64,000 nucleotides of DNA, taken from Geosiphon pyriformis (lineage: Eukaryota > Glomeromycota > Glomeromycetes > Archaeosporales > Geosiphonaceae). A model generated the notes under the pieces. The model had not been told where the DNA came from, ran no database searches, and saw nothing but the letters and a program-made list of their open reading frames with translations. The stretch spans positions 592,719 through 656,718 of the forward strand of contig JAAOMT010000512.1 of assembly GCA_016748015.1 (NCBI GenBank), read 5' to 3'. The position numbers were made by a program, and so were the translations under genes. Positions 32,282-44,712 of this stretch are shown piece after piece (the stretch's first letter is position 1; every line of letters starts with the position of its first letter).

Positions 32282-33480
32282 AATCTTTGTAATAGATTAG
32301 GCAAAACTTGCATTTATCATTAAGGGAATACAAAGATTTATCACACCAGCACCTGGCACAAGAACCATGTCACTAGTAACTATATTTGGCTTTTTTGCCA
32401 GGCTTTCTGTCAAAAATTCTTTTGAGAATATTATAGTAGAGCCAGCAGATCAGCTTGCTATTTATTATGATTTCTTCTTTATCTGCTTTAATATTGTCCA
32501 GTAGCTTGTCATTGCTGGTAAAGATGATATAAGCAAGTTCAGCAGTTTTTTTTGTTCTTTTTAATCTTCTTCTTCATCATTCTTATTATCATCTGATTTA
32601 TCTGATTGTTTTTTTTCTTGGTTCTGTTCAGTTACTGGAAGAGTTGTCCAATGATGGCATTTAACCACAATGAATTTTTCACCACATCTGATGATTAGTT
32701 CGCAAAGTTTATTGTCAAGTAGTGCTTTGGCTTTCTTAAGCCACTCATTATCAACAATGATAGTATACTCTTTTACTTCAAATACTTTCATGTCTGTTTC
32801 AATGCTAATACTATTAATGTAAACAAGAACAGCTTTGGCTATACCCAAACCTTTCTTTTTGTTACCATGTATATTGGTCATAGATCAGGTAAAAGGTTCA
32901 TCAATTTTTCTTCCAATGGCTTCCAGAAAGTGTTTGGCAATTACACTGACAGATGATTTACTGTCTAGAATTAAATCAATAAAGTAGCCAGCCACTTGGG
33001 CTTTGCAAATCAGAGAAGTGACATTGCTGTTGTTAGTAAATTCAGCTTAACAAGAATGCTTATTGGTTTTTGGTGTCTTTTTTTTGGTATTAATGATTTG
33101 CAAAGATCTTTTCTAAACTGTAGATGGGTTATTAGTTGGCCAAATATAATATGTGCTGGAGTTTTCATAAGATCTTTAACAACAGAATAGGGGCCAAATT
33201 TTTGTACTATTTCTGAAGGTTCCAATTTTGGAGGATTTTTAAAAACTTTAGCCTTTGGTGGTTCATTGTTGTCAGCAATAGAAGTTGAAGCTTTGTTGTA
33301 ATCTAAAACGAAATCAATCTTGGCTTTCTTCTTTTTTTTTGTTAAGTCAGAGGTATTAATTGCCAGTTTATCTATATCATGGTCATCATCAATTAGGTTA
33401 AAAATATAAAAGGGGTTTTTTTCTGGTTGGTTTGCACTCTTACTCTTTGGAAATGTGTCTATCAGTTTAAAGGCTAATAA
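32282..33480 (-). pseudogene. Protease and zinc ribbon of element E
   Basis: The frame around 33010-33225 reads KTPAHIIFGQLITH, a conserved segment before protease. The active site near 32960 reads LILDSKSSVSVIAKHF, with Gly of DSG changed to Lys. The frame shifts once, then 32561-32881 continues the protease fold and ends in an Asp/Glu/Lys-rich tail. Near 32290-32350 a small ribbon CARCWC ... CKFC precedes RT. There is no dUTPase and no multi-CxxC module, which separates this lineage from A-D. Several stops and indels occur. Confidence 0.7.
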
Positions 33481-33484
33481 ACAG

Positions 33485-35012
33485 TAGCTTTAACTAAGGA
33501 ATCCTCTCCAAAGAAATTGATGTTGGCATAATTGGGTCTTTAATTGAGAACATTATTATTGTTGGGTCTGTTATTCTGGATGTCATTATTTTTAAGAGCT
33601 GAAGAAAGCAATGGAAGATTGTTGCAGTCTCTGGAAAAGTGTTCAGTTAATCCATAGCAATAGCATACAGGTGGGTCATAATTTTATTGTCTTTGATATG
33701 ATGGTTGTTGGGACTAATTGAAATGGAATTCAAATTTGGGTCTTTGGAGTTGCTGGTTGTTTCTGACTGCTTGAGCTAATGGTTCTAATAGTCAAACAAG
33801 GTTAGCAGTAAGTTTGTTTATTAATTGTTCATTGAAATCTTAAATGTGAGTGGCAAAAGAGGTAACAGCCATTTGTGGAGCTAGAACCATGGTAGGAGCA
33901 GAAGCAAAAACTAGAAAAGTAGATCCTAGGTGCATTCTTTGGTTGTTTTCTATTCTCTGGACAAGTTTAATAGCCATATCTATTGTGGGATTATTTTTCA
34001 GAGCCAAAAGGGGCCAAAAAGCATATAAGAGATCAGTTCTCAATCCTTTTGTAAAGGAATAAATCTTTTGCTTTTCTGTTTAATTTCTACCAGAGTCTAT
34101 ATGCTTAATTAGTTTTCTAATGACTTTAGTGTATTTAATTACTATTTTTTTTGGGCCTTGGGTTTTTCTTTCCAATTCCATGCATCATTTAAATATCAAG
34201 ATAGGAGTTCTAAATTTTGTTTCAAGCTGAGTAGTAAAAGAGGTGTTATCTTCTTCAGCATTTGCTGATGTCTATCTAATGATTTTTTGCTAAGCATTGG
34301 CATTGGTTTTTTGTGAAAACCAAGTAGCAAAAAAGTCTTGAAAGTAGCCACCAATGATTTGGAACTTGTATTTATTATCATATTGGTTTGCTGTGACAGC
34401 TCTCTCAAAATCTTCCAGCCATTTAATTGGATCTTGGGCATTATCTCTGAATAATAGTAATGGGATGTTGTTTCTTTGCCCTAAAGCAGTCTGTATACCT
34501 TGGAGAGCAATCAGAATGTTTTGTTATAGAGGATCTTGAGCCATTGGTTTAGATGTAACTGTTTGTGTGAAGTGTTCTGATTCACTTAAAAAGAGATTAA
34601 AAACAGGAGCAGTTTGATAGCTTTCTTTTTCTGTTTTAAGAGAAGTTTCAGTTAATTGATAGACAGCAATCCAAATATGGATTTGATGATTCAGATATTC
34701 GAAATCAGAGGACTGTTGTTCAAAAGTTGTAGAATATAAGAGCTGATTAATACTGTTGTTTCTTTCTTCAAAGTTGTCTTCAAAATAAGCTTGATCAAAG
34801 TAATAGATTGTATAAACTGTGTAGATTTCAGCTAAATACTTATTTAGGAACCAGTTCCAAAAGTCTTGGAATTGTCTGCTAGATTGTTCTTCAATGAGAA
34901 AGCAAATCAAGCAAGAGAACAAAGGATTGAGTTTAATAAAGTCTAGATCATTTTTGTTGTGTGTTTTAAAGTGTTCTTCTGATTGTTGTAACAAATATGA
35001 ATAATCATCCAT
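33485..35012 (-). pseudogene. Gag of element E
   Basis: It starts at ATG 35012, 30 nt inside the primer-binding site, and is open for 162 codons (MDDYSYLLQQSEEHF...), then continues in the same frame through several stops. The capsid region has QDPIKWLEDFERAV and FFATWFSQ (34300-34440) and KLVQRIENNQR near 33960. The knuckle near 33650 reads CYCYGLTEHFSRDC, in which the second Cys of C-x2-C has become Tyr by G-to-A. The end ANINFFGEDSLV echoes the FFGED at the end of ORF3. Structural particle protein. Confidence 0.75.
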
Positions 35013-35041
35013 ACAATAGAAAACAAAGTGGATTTTAACAA

Positions 35042-35058
35042 CCTTACAGGAAGCACCA
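35042..35058 (-). other. Primer-binding site of element E
   Basis: The minus strand reads TGGTGCTTCCTGTAAGG, six bases inside the LTR. It differs from the A site at two positions only. Confidence 0.6.
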
Positions 35059-35064
35059 CTTTTA

Positions 35065-35768
35065 TATTATGGATTGGAGTAACAAGCTAACAGATAACAA
35101 GGGAAAACAAGATTGTAGAATGATGAAAGGAATCAAAAAGAATTCAACTTCAAAGAGTGAATTAAATAAGTATGGATTCAATGTGCAAGATCAATCTCAT
35201 AAAATATCTCAGTCATTATACTTTTCAAAAGATAACTGAGGAATCTGAAGGTAGAGAAATAGTCCATACTGTCAACAAATGATCACACACTAGTATAATT
35301 CTATGCCTTATATCAGCACTCTTAGAATTCAATATTAGGTATTGGGTGTACTTTTCAGTTACATTTTATTTAATAATCTTCAAATGCTACAATTATACAA
35401 ATCAAAAAAAAGGTAAGGAATATCTAACAAGTGATCTTTTATCCCAAGATATTTGGATACTTGAAGGTAGGAAAAGAAAAATTAGCAATAAAAGAAAGAT
35501 TGAAATGAAAGTTGTTATTTTATTTATTTAATTTTCTTGATTTCTACATACTTTTCTACAGCTAAGAGATTCATTGCTTATATAGCTATCAAAAGTGGTC
35601 AATGATTAAGTCAATAATCAAGTCATTGATCAGATCAATGATCAGGTTAACAGTCAGGTCATTGATCAAGTTAATAATTACTTTCTAAAAATAGAGTGGC
35701 TAATTTATATGACATCAGTGGCTAATACATATGATAATTAATAAGAAGTATAAGTTTCAATTATAACA
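35065..35768 (-). repeat. 5' LTR of element E
   Basis: 704 bp, starting TATTATGG (from TGTTATGG) and ending TATAACA. It holds a longer TCAATGATCAGG-like array near 35590-35680 than the 3' copy. Confidence 0.88.
35577..35584 (-). promoter_or_regulatory. TATA-like box in the E 5' LTR
   Basis: The minus strand reads TATATAAG, just downstream of the TCAATGATC repeats and about 520 nt before the primer-binding site. The same box is kept in the 3' LTR near 20810. Confidence 0.45.
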
Positions 35769-35772
35769 ATAT

Positions 35773-36263
35773 CTTGAACAATCTTCTGTAATTATAGCTC
35801 TATACTTTCTTGTAAAAATAGATCTCAAAATAGCTTTAAGATTTTTTGTTAATACTATGATTCAAGTTGTCTCATAGTTAAGCCTTGCAAAAAAAAAATT
35901 GACATGAAAGGAAAAATTATTGATGCTAAATATATAAGAAACATTATCATTATGCTACAGAACAATTCTGATAAACCCTATATAATTAAATTACAAGAAA
36001 AGATTGCCCAAGCTATCTTTTTACTTCTCATAAAAATACCACAATTAACTCCAATTATATTGCACAAAGAGCTAGACTTTACTGTTAAAGATATTATGAG
36101 TTTGGATCAAGTAAAAAAAGAAATATATCAATTAATTTCTTAAAAGAAAAAAGTGACAAAGTGGAATTTATCTACATCAATATTATTTATAGAAAAGAAT
36201 ACAAGAGAAATAGTAGAAAAAACAGATAAAAAAAATAGATCAATAAGAAAATAGTATTAAACA
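35773..36263 (+). pseudogene. C-terminal part of the D dUTPase
   Basis: It resumes the domain cut at 19609. The frame gives VKIDLKIALRFF, then SLSLAKKKID (motif 2), GKIIDAKYIRNI (motif 3, Asp and Tyr kept), IMLQNNSDKPYIIKLQ, EKIAQAIF (motif 4) and a ruined motif 5. Part of it is open from 35904 to 36143. Removing E and one ATAT copy rejoins motif 1 to this block in frame. The next stretch is interrupted by an A-type LTR. Confidence 0.75.
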
Positions 36264-37061
36264 TGTAAGTATATTGTTGGTAAATTATGGCATATTGCTT
36301 AACAATATAAACAATATCAGTAAATTAAGGTACATCATTCAGCAATGTAAGTATTACTCAAAAAATTATAGCACATTGCTTATGAATGTGTAAGATCTTA
36401 TAGAATATTAATTTTGTATATATAACAAGAGTATTAGAAACAAAAAAAACAAAACACACAACTAGAATTTTTAGTTAAGAAAAACAGTTAGAAACAGTTC
36501 AAAAATTCATATTACATATCAATAAATTATCAATTATCATTTGAATCCATATTATCATTGCTTGATTAAAAAATATTAATTATCTCTATTTTATTAACAT
36601 AAAGTATTGATAGAATTCAACACTTAATTACACTAGAACAATAGTTTTTAATTATGGCTATTAACAGAATACTAATTTTTTTTTTCTTTTATTTTCTTTT
36701 ATTTTGTTTTTTATTTTTTTTCTTTTATTGTTTACTAACTGATTTAAAAGATTAAGCACTAATTAATTAACATTAAAAATAGTTTGATAAAAGATCCAAA
36801 AATAAGAGTATAAGATTTATAACTTGACAGATAGCTTACCAAAAGAGCACAACTGTCAGAATAAACTGGTTACTACACTAAAGAAAGAAATTTGATGGAA
36901 TATTTCAGAAAACTACTAAAACCAATCATTAAATTTTTGTTTATTATACAAAAAACTTCAACACCAAAATCTTCAGAAATTACCAACATAATTCAGCTAT
37001 TGAGCACCAAGTTACAGGTTTGTTATTTGCATCAACATTCCAAATAATCACCTGTAATACT
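36264..37061 (+). repeat. A-type solo LTR inside D pol
   Basis: It contains the ACAATAGTTTTTAATTATGGC block, the pyrimidine tract near 36680, and the terminal GAGCACCAAGTTACAGG and AATAATCACCTGTAATA. AACA lies on both sides (36260-36263, 37062-37065), a plausible 4-bp duplication. The start is approximate, and the GGAATTCC array is missing. Confidence 0.6.
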
Positions 37062-37065
37062 AACA

Positions 37066-38824
37066 CAGTCATTTCCATTTCCCAAATTGACAGTACATTC
37101 TCAAAGTAAATCAAAAAATCCAGGACCAAGTCTTATTATTCGAAGCTGATCCAGAAATCTGTTGTTTAGCTGATATTACTAATCTATATATCTCTGTTAA
37201 AACTCACAAATATTTCAAAATTTTCATTCACAATTTCATTAAAAATGTTATCAAAATTTTCAAAGAAACTTTTATTGGCTTCATTTTCTCTAACATTTAA
37301 AATCCTAAGAAACCACAGTTTATTTTGAACTTCACACAACTGTTTTTATTCTGTGATATTACTTTGCAAGTATAGAATTTGCCAAAAAAAAGTTGCTTGT
37401 TTACACCTAAAGAAATTGCTAAATTAAATTTAAAAAACTTGAATACTCTGTAACAAATACAATTCAAGATTTTTTTGAACCAATACACCAATGTTTTTGT
37501 CAATAAATGTAAATTAAAACATACTGAAATTGTAAAACACCAGATTAACACAGGAAATACATAACTTATTAAACAATAAGCCTATTGAGTAATTTCAACA
37601 GGCAATAACCTAATTAAATAAGAAGTACAATAAATGCTAAATAATAAGTTAATCAAAGAATTGTTAAGCTCTTGGTTCTTCTCAGTTATATTAATTACCA
37701 AGAAAAATAAGAAAATACAGTTTTGTGTAGACTATCAAAAGTTAAACAGTATTATTTAAAAAGATAGCTATTCTACTTGCCTAATTTAAAAAATTTTGAA
37801 TAATCTAAGAAAAAAAAAATGGTTCTCATTATTGAACCTAGCCAATAGATATTGACAAGTTGAAATGAATTTCAAAAACAAAAAAAAAATGGCATTTACC
37901 ACATAAGATAGAAATTTTGAATTCAATATAATGCTCTTTGGACTTTGCAATATTTTCATTACTTTTCAGCATCTTATGAATGTTATGTATAAGAAAATTT
38001 TTTGAAAATCAGTCATAATATATCTAAACAACACCAATGTATTCTTTGAAACATTTAATGACTACTTGCTTTATTTTTAACAAGTCTTTGACCACTTTTA
38101 GAGTGCTGAACTAAGACTCAACTCTGACAAATGTTTCTTTGAAAAGACTGAACTTAAATTTCTGAAACATGTAATAAGCAAAAACAGAGTAAAACCCAAC
38201 TTGGATAAAATCCAGAAAGTTAAAAATTTTCCAGTTCTGATCAATCTACAAGAATTACAAGAATTTTTAAAACTGGCAGGATATTACTACCAGTTTATTA
38301 AAAACTTCTCTGATATTACAAAACTCTTTTACTACTTACTATCAAAACATGTCTTATACTTATAAAGGAAAAAACAGCAATAAACATTCAATTATCTCAA
38401 ACAATATCTAATAATGACACTTATCTTGATCTATTCAAACTTTAATAAACATATTATCATTGTGACAGATACTTTAAAAAATACACTAGGAGCTATCTTG
38501 TCACAAATTAAACCAAACAACAAAAAACATTCAATTGTCTATGCCAGTTACAGCATTAATACAGCAGAGAAAATATATAATATAACAGATTTGTAATGTT
38601 TTGTCATCTACTAGACAGTACAAAATTGAAGATACTATCTTTGCCAATTATTCAATCTATATATTAATCATAAAGAACTTATTTGGTTACTCAGTAAACC
38701 ACAACTGGAAAAAAGATATGCACAATAGAATACTTATTTACAATAATTCTTATACAAGATTTATTATAAAAAAAAATTCAAGAATACTAATGGTAACAGT
38801 TTATTAAGAATAACACAAATCTAA
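37066..38824 (+). pseudogene. Linker, RT and RNase H of element D
   Basis: After a decayed linker, RT reads KIQFCVDYQKLNS (37722 onward), a broken GYWQ (GYW with a stop), FNIMLFGLCNIFITFQ and the catalytic box YLNN at 38021-38032, where both Asp codons became Asn. CFFEKTELKFLKHVIS and GYYYQFIKNFSD follow. RNase H has VTDTLKNTLGAILSQ (38414-38596 open), then a very short, stop-filled remainder. It ends LLRITQI plus TAA at 38822-38824, the same stop as in A. It cannot be active. Confidence 0.75.
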
Positions 38825-41022
38825 TCTCAAATCCATGAATACAATTACTTATTAGTAATTACACTAGTATTTATTAACCCTTCAGTTTAAAAAACTATTA
38901 TTTTGACAAATACAATGAAAAAAAAACTGTTTTATATAGTATGCACCTTAACCCAACTACAGAACATTTCAATAAAGATACTACTTTAGAGAAAACCACA
39001 AATCTATACTATTGGTCAACAATATATAAAAACATCTTTAAATATGTTCTTAACTATGACTTATGCCAATGAAAAAGAGAAGCCAGAACAATAGAACCAT
39101 TTTAACTCATTCCAGTTGAAAATCCATTTAATAGAATAAAGATTAATTTGGTTGGTCTTTTTTCAATTACATTTAAGGAAAATTGTTATATAGTTGTAAC
39201 TATAAACTACTTTATCAAATGGTCAAAAGCCAAAACAATTCAAGTGGCTGATGCTAAAACAGTAGCTAAGTTTATATATTAAGATCTAATTTGCCACTGT
39301 TATTAGTAGAATTTTAACTATTAATTAGCATAAAATTACCTTTATAATTCTTATTATTAATTAGTATATATTATTATTATTTTAATTATTACTTATTATT
39401 TAATCAAATTATCAAATATTATTATTCAATTAATAATCCAATTTGTATCATAAAAATTAAAATGATCAAATTACACAATACCTTAAACTATTTAATATTC
39501 AAAAATTTGCCGAAATTAGCAAAAATTGACTAAAATAATTAATAGTTTGTAGTAATAACTTGTAATTTACTGAAATATATTTTTAGTTTACCAAAATTGT
39601 AACAAAGAGAAAAGTACAAGTTTAAAGACTAATACTATAACAAGTTGTATAAAAGAAGAGCTTTTTTCTTTAAGAAAATATATCTTACTATTTTATCTTA
39701 CTTTAGATATTTTAATTAGAACAAATCATCTCTTACACTTTCTTAAAAATTAAATAAAAATTAAATATTCAAAACCAAATTTTTAATTATTATACTTGTA
39801 ATTCAAAAACCCAACTAATATTTTAAAATTGATTAGCTACCAATTTCAATAATCTGTTAGTAACTTCAAGCCTGAATAAAAAATGATTCCCTTAACAGAA
39901 TTCTATTTTTTTTACATTTTTTTTATTTTCTTTTACTTTTTTTATCATAATCATTAGGGTAGTCTACAGACAAGATTCTTGTAGAAAAGTTAACTTTCAC
40001 AGCAAAGTAACTACATAATTTTAGTGAGCTTCTAGATAAGTAATTTTTGAGAAAAAGTTAACGTTTACTACAATGTAACTACATAAAGTAACTGGCATAA
40101 AATTGGCTATTTTACTTATAAGTTCAGCAGTTTAAATTATAAAAGATAATTTGAAGATAAATTCAGTTATTGAAGATCCAATTATTTTCAGAAAATGTGA
40201 ATTTACAACCAATAAGCATTAACAACATTCAAGAAAAGAGACCAAAAACCTTCAGTAACACTACCATAAATGTTCAAAAGAATTGTTATTTGACCAAAGA
40301 ACATATTTTGTTAATAGTATATTAACTGAACTAAGCCAATAGTTTGAAATAAAATAACTCTTATTATTATTATATTACCCATAAACAAATAAACTGGTAA
40401 AACAATTTAACCAAACACTGTATAAAGCATTAGCAAAAATAAGTTACAAAAATAAGATGTATTTATACTTTTTGTATTATTTGTATATTGAACATTAAAG
40501 CAAAATACTATTTAGTTTACACCATTTGAATTAATCTATAGAAAAAAAGCTATCTTATCTATTAAACAAAAAATACCTTTTTTTCCAACAGAAACAATTA
40601 CCAAAGAAAATTTTAAAATCATTTTATACCAAAGAACATACCAGCTTATAGAAATATTAGAAAACAATCATAGAATAGCAGCTGACAATATTAGCAAAGC
40701 TTAAAAACAACAGAAAAAAAGACATAATAATTGCTTACCTAACCAACCAATCAAATTCAAAATTGGAGACCAAATACTATTATATTGTATAAAAACTAAG
40801 AAACAGTGGAGTGAAAAGTTTGACCCAAAGTGAGATAGTCTATTTTATATACACAAAGTTTTAGGCAATAGAACTTACAAATTAAGATTAGAAAACAGAA
40901 TTTTAAAAAAAGTAGTACAAAAAACATCATCATTTGTATTTTAATTAAGAACACAGATTTTATTAATCAATCCAGATAATATATTCCAAGATCTAAAACC
41001 AATTATTGTCATTGAAACATAA
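38825..41022 (+). pseudogene. Integrase of element D, split by a C-type solo LTR
   Basis: The HHCC region has EHFNKDTTLEK and YDLCQWKRE with one Cys lost. The core reads KINLVGLF (first Asp lost to Asn), TINYFIKWSK and AKFIYQDLICH up to 39297. After the LTR at 39298-40260 it continues HKCSKELLFDQRTYF with the second Asp, then the Glu region near 40390 (KLVKQFNQTLYKAL, Glu to Lys) and a C-terminal domain near 40830-41000. It stops at 41020-41022. Many other stops occur. The rejoined frame across the LTR is exact. Confidence 0.72.
39298..40260 (+). repeat. C-type solo LTR inside D integrase
   Basis: It starts TGTTATTAGTAG, ends CAGTAACA, and aligns with the C LTRs. Flanks CCAC and CTAC differ by one C-to-T. 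Removing the LTR and one flank copy restores the integrase frame. A TATAAAAG box lies near 39650. Confidence 0.88.
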
Positions 41023-41097
41023 TTGACATATAACTGTTTAATTGGAAAATTTAAGTATATATAACAGCCAAAACAGCAAAAAAAATAATAGAACTTT

Positions 41098-41306
41098 TAA
41101 TATAGACTTTTTAGATCAAATTCTAAAACTTCTTAAACAATTATTTAAAGCAATTCAACAATTCACAACTCAAATAGAAATCACAATTAATAAAAAAAAG
41201 ATATAATATAAAAACAGAAGCAAAAAATGAGTAGATAAAAGTTTTATTAAAACTAAATGTTTTTATTTCTACAAACAATCAAGAAAAAAAAAAAAAAGAT
41301 ACATGT
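41098..41306 (+). pseudogene. N-terminal part of D ORF3
   Basis: The frame reads LDQILKLLKQLF, then QFTTQIEITIN, matching A ORF3 (LAQQLFQLIQ, QEMEITIN). Several stops occur, with Lys-rich sequence after it. Element C is inserted at 41307, and the ORF continues at 51069. Confidence 0.5.
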
Positions 41307-42278
41307 TGTTACCAGTAGAATTTTAGCTATTAATTAGCATGAAATTATCTTCATAATTCTTATTATTAATTAGCATAAATTATTATTATTTCGATTATTA
41401 CTTATTATTTAATCAAATTATTAAATATTATTACTTAATTAATAATTCAATTTGTATAATAGAAATTAAGATGATCAAATTACACAATACTCTGAACCAT
41501 TTAACATAGTCAAAATTTGCCGAAATTAATGAAAATTGGCCAAAATAATCAATAGTTCAGTAAAATAACTTGTAGTTTGCTGAAATGTATCTTTAATTCA
41601 TCCAAATTGTAGCAAAGAGAAAAGTGCAAGTTCAAAGACTAGTATTACAACAAGTTGTATAAAAGAAAAGCTTCTCTTTTCAAAAAAATGTATTTTCTCA
41701 TAGTATTTTACCATAGCATTCTACTTTAGATATCTTAATTGAAACAAATCACCTTTTATACATTCAAATAAAAATTAAATATTTGAAAAACAAATCCTTA
41801 AAATTATTACACTTGAAATTCCCTCAACACAACTAACGTTTTAAAATTAATTAACTATTAATTTCAATAAACTGTTAGTGACTTCAGGCCTGGATAAAAA
41901 ACGTTTTCCTTGATAAAATCCTATTTCTTTTACATTTCTTTTATTTTTCTTTTATTTTCTTATTACAATTATTAGGATAGCCTACAGACAAAATTCCTGT
42001 AGAAGAGTTAACTTTTACAGCAAAGTAACTACACATTTTTAGTGAGCTTCCAGATAAGCAATTCCTGGGAAAAAGTTGATGTTTACTACAATGTAACTAC
42101 ACAAAGTAACTGGCACAAAATTGGCCATTCTATTTATAAGCCCAGCAGTTCAAATTATAGGAGATAATTTAAAGATAAATTCAGTTACTGGAGGTCCAAC
42201 TACTTCCTGAGAATGTAAATTCACAGCAAATCAACATTAACAACATTCAAAAAAAGTGACCAAAAACCTCTGGTAACA
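41307..42278 (+). repeat. 5' LTR of element C
   Basis: 972 bp, TGTTACCAG...TGGTAACA, partner of 50097-51068 with the same length. Confidence 0.92.
41658..41665 (+). promoter_or_regulatory. TATA-like box in the C 5' LTR
   Basis: TATAAAAG follows an ACAACAAGTTG stretch that is shared by all C-type LTRs in the window. It is placed to start the genomic transcript. Confidence 0.5.
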
Positions 42279-42280
42279 TT

Positions 42281-42297
42281 TGGTGCTCTCTCATAGA
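42281..42297 (+). other. Primer-binding site of element C
   Basis: TGGTGCTCTCTCATAG follows the LTR by two bases. It shares TGGTGCTC with A and a decayed form with D. Confidence 0.6.
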
Positions 42298-42326
42298 AAT
42301 AACACAGCAATAACAACTTTAAAGTA

Positions 42327-44712
42327 GTGATTACACCAGACACAACAACTCTAGAGTATTATCAGTCAATTTACACCCATTGCAAACAGAGATTCAACAT
42401 TCCAAACGGAATTGAAATTGTTAAGAAAACATTTTACCAGTATATTGAAAACTGCATCAACAATTATCTTCTTAGAAATTACAATATTTCAGAAGTTAAA
42501 AGGAATCTTTACAATAATTTAGTGCACTATTCACAGTTGAAAACTGAAGATCTTAACAGTAAAACACTTGTTATCTACTTTCAAGAACTTAATTTTAACA
42601 TTATCAAGTATTGTAAAGAAACATATCCAGTATAGTCTAAATACTTTATTGACTTTAAATCAGAGACAGAAACAAGTAACAAAGACAAACAAAAACTAAA
42701 ACAACACTTAAGTACTCCAAATACTCCAAAGGCACCAAAGACAACTATCAAACATTTACAAACATCTGAACAAGAAACCAGTATCAAATTACCACTTTCT
42801 ATTACACTATTTTCAATTTTACTTGCTCAACCACAAACACCAAATTCACTACTTAACTATTTCTTTAGACCAGAAGATTTTCAGTCACCTAAAAATCCTA
42901 CTCAACAGCAGGAACCAATATCAACCAGCACTAATTTTCTTAACTACTTACAGGAAAATAAAAGTAATTATTCAGAGAACCTGGAAAGTAAAAAAACTGA
43001 ATCAGAACCAGAAGAAACTACAGAAAATAAAGAAAAAATGGCAACTGCTTATATTGCAAAAATCCCAGAATTTACTGGTGAAGATAATGATACCAGCTCT
43101 CAAGAATGGCTTGACAAAATTCAAAAAGCAGAAGATACAAATGGTTGAAATGCAGCAAGAATGCTCAAAGCAATTCCAAACTTTCTCCAAAGAACTGCAG
43201 AAGAATAGTTTGAAAACTTAGAAGAACTATTTGAAAACTGGCAAGCATTTAAAGATGCTTTCTTACAACAATTTGCTAACAACAACATCTCTATTACTCT
43301 TCACAATTGCTTTTACAATATCAAACAAGAAACATCTAAAACTATTATAATCTATCTTGGAAGATTTAACAAACTTCTTCAACGAATTTGACAATTAGAA
43401 ACCAATAAATACTATTCTAATGCCCAGATTTTGAATCAGTTTATAGCAGGATTGAAAGACAAATTAATCAAGAAAGTTTGTCTACATGCCCCAAAAAATT
43501 TAGCAACAGCTATTAGACATACAAAGAACTATAAAATGGCAATGAAAGAAGCAAATCATATCAAACTTATGAATCTTGCTATTAGAGAAACCAGCTCAGC
43601 AGCTAAAAAGAAAATTGACCAACTTACAAAGAAAGTTGAAAACTATTTTACCAACCAATAACAACAGCAACAATCACAAAAATATTAGCCATTACAACAA
43701 CAAAACCAAAACAACTACTCATTATCAAACAGCCAAAACCAAAGTTGCCACTATTGTGGGATTCCAGGACATTGAAAACGAGATTGCAGAAAGCTACAAA
43801 GAGACCAACAAAACAGGAGTAATTAATATTACTTTTCAATACAGCAATCTCATTATCAGCCTTCACCACCAGCCTACTATTCTTTAAGACTCCAACAGCA
43901 AACCAATTACTATTAATCTGCTCTACAGCAACAATATTAACAATCTCTACCAATTCAACAGTATTAGTCACCTATGCAATAATATCAAATACCAGCCCAA
44001 AAATTGGTTCAATATAACCAATTCACACCTTAAAATCAATTCAATAATAATAACAACAGAATCAACCCAAACAACTAGTTAGTTCTCCAAAATTCTGGTC
44101 AGCAGAGACCCAATCACTATCATACTCAATCCAGTTATCTTACAATGCCAGAAGAATTGAATTTTCAACAAACTACACTTTCTAAAAGTGAAGTTGCAAC
44201 ACCAAGATCAAACTCTTCCAAAAATACTATTCTATCAGTCCAAATTGCTCAAAATGCCAATTTTTCAGATATATTCCCATTCGAATTTAAAGCAAATAAA
44301 TCACCATTCCTGCTTAGCAATGCAGCAGTTAATAAACAAAAAGCAATAACAGCAATGTATATTGAAGCTGAAGTTAAAGAAAAACCCCATTTAGTTAATT
44401 TTAGACAGTAAATTAGCTGGAAGTATTATTACCTACCAATTAATACAACAATTTAATCAAAGTGTTAACAGACCAGCCCAAACAGTAATTGTTATAGCAG
44501 ATAGTATGAAGAAGACACCAGTAGGAGAAATTGACAACTTTCTATTCACTATTAATGGAATTATTATTCCAGTCAAAGTTTTAATTATGAATGTATCATA
44601 ATACTAAACTCTTGTCAGAAATGATTGGCTTCTTAAGGCCAATGTAAATTTAGATTGGAAAACCCAAAAATTGAAGATTTTATACTAAGAACAATATATC
44701 AGAGTACCTGCC
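42327..44712 (+). pseudogene. Gag and protease of element C
   Basis: Gag opens with a GTG (perhaps a lost ATG) at 42327 and is open for 102 codons (TTTLEYYQSIYTHCKQRF). A Thr/Pro/Lys-rich spacer, the capsid region near 43020-43500 and ANHIKLMNLAI follow. The CCHC knuckle near 43740-43790 reads CHYCGIPGHWKRDC and looks intact. A Gln/Tyr/Asn-rich spacer leads to the protease, which reads ITAMYIEAEV, then LILDSKLAGSII near 44397 (Gly of DSG to Lys) and DNFLFTINGIIIPVKVLI. At least four frame changes and many stops break it. Confidence 0.75.

Larger units (their letters stand above)
19610..35768 (-). mobile_element. Element E: Ty3/gypsy element without dUTPase, hosting B
   Basis: It is bounded by E-type LTRs (19610-20933 and 35065-35768) and a perfect 4-bp duplication, ATAT at 19606-19609 and at 35769-35772. 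The minus-strand order is Gag, protease, short zinc ribbon, RT, RNase H, integrase, ORF3 and polypurine tract. B is inserted between RT and RNase H. E is inserted inside the dUTPase of D. Coding blocks contain stops and frame changes, but long stretches remain readable. Protease-to-RT sequence style differs clearly from A, B, C and D, so it is a second lineage. Confidence 0.88.
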
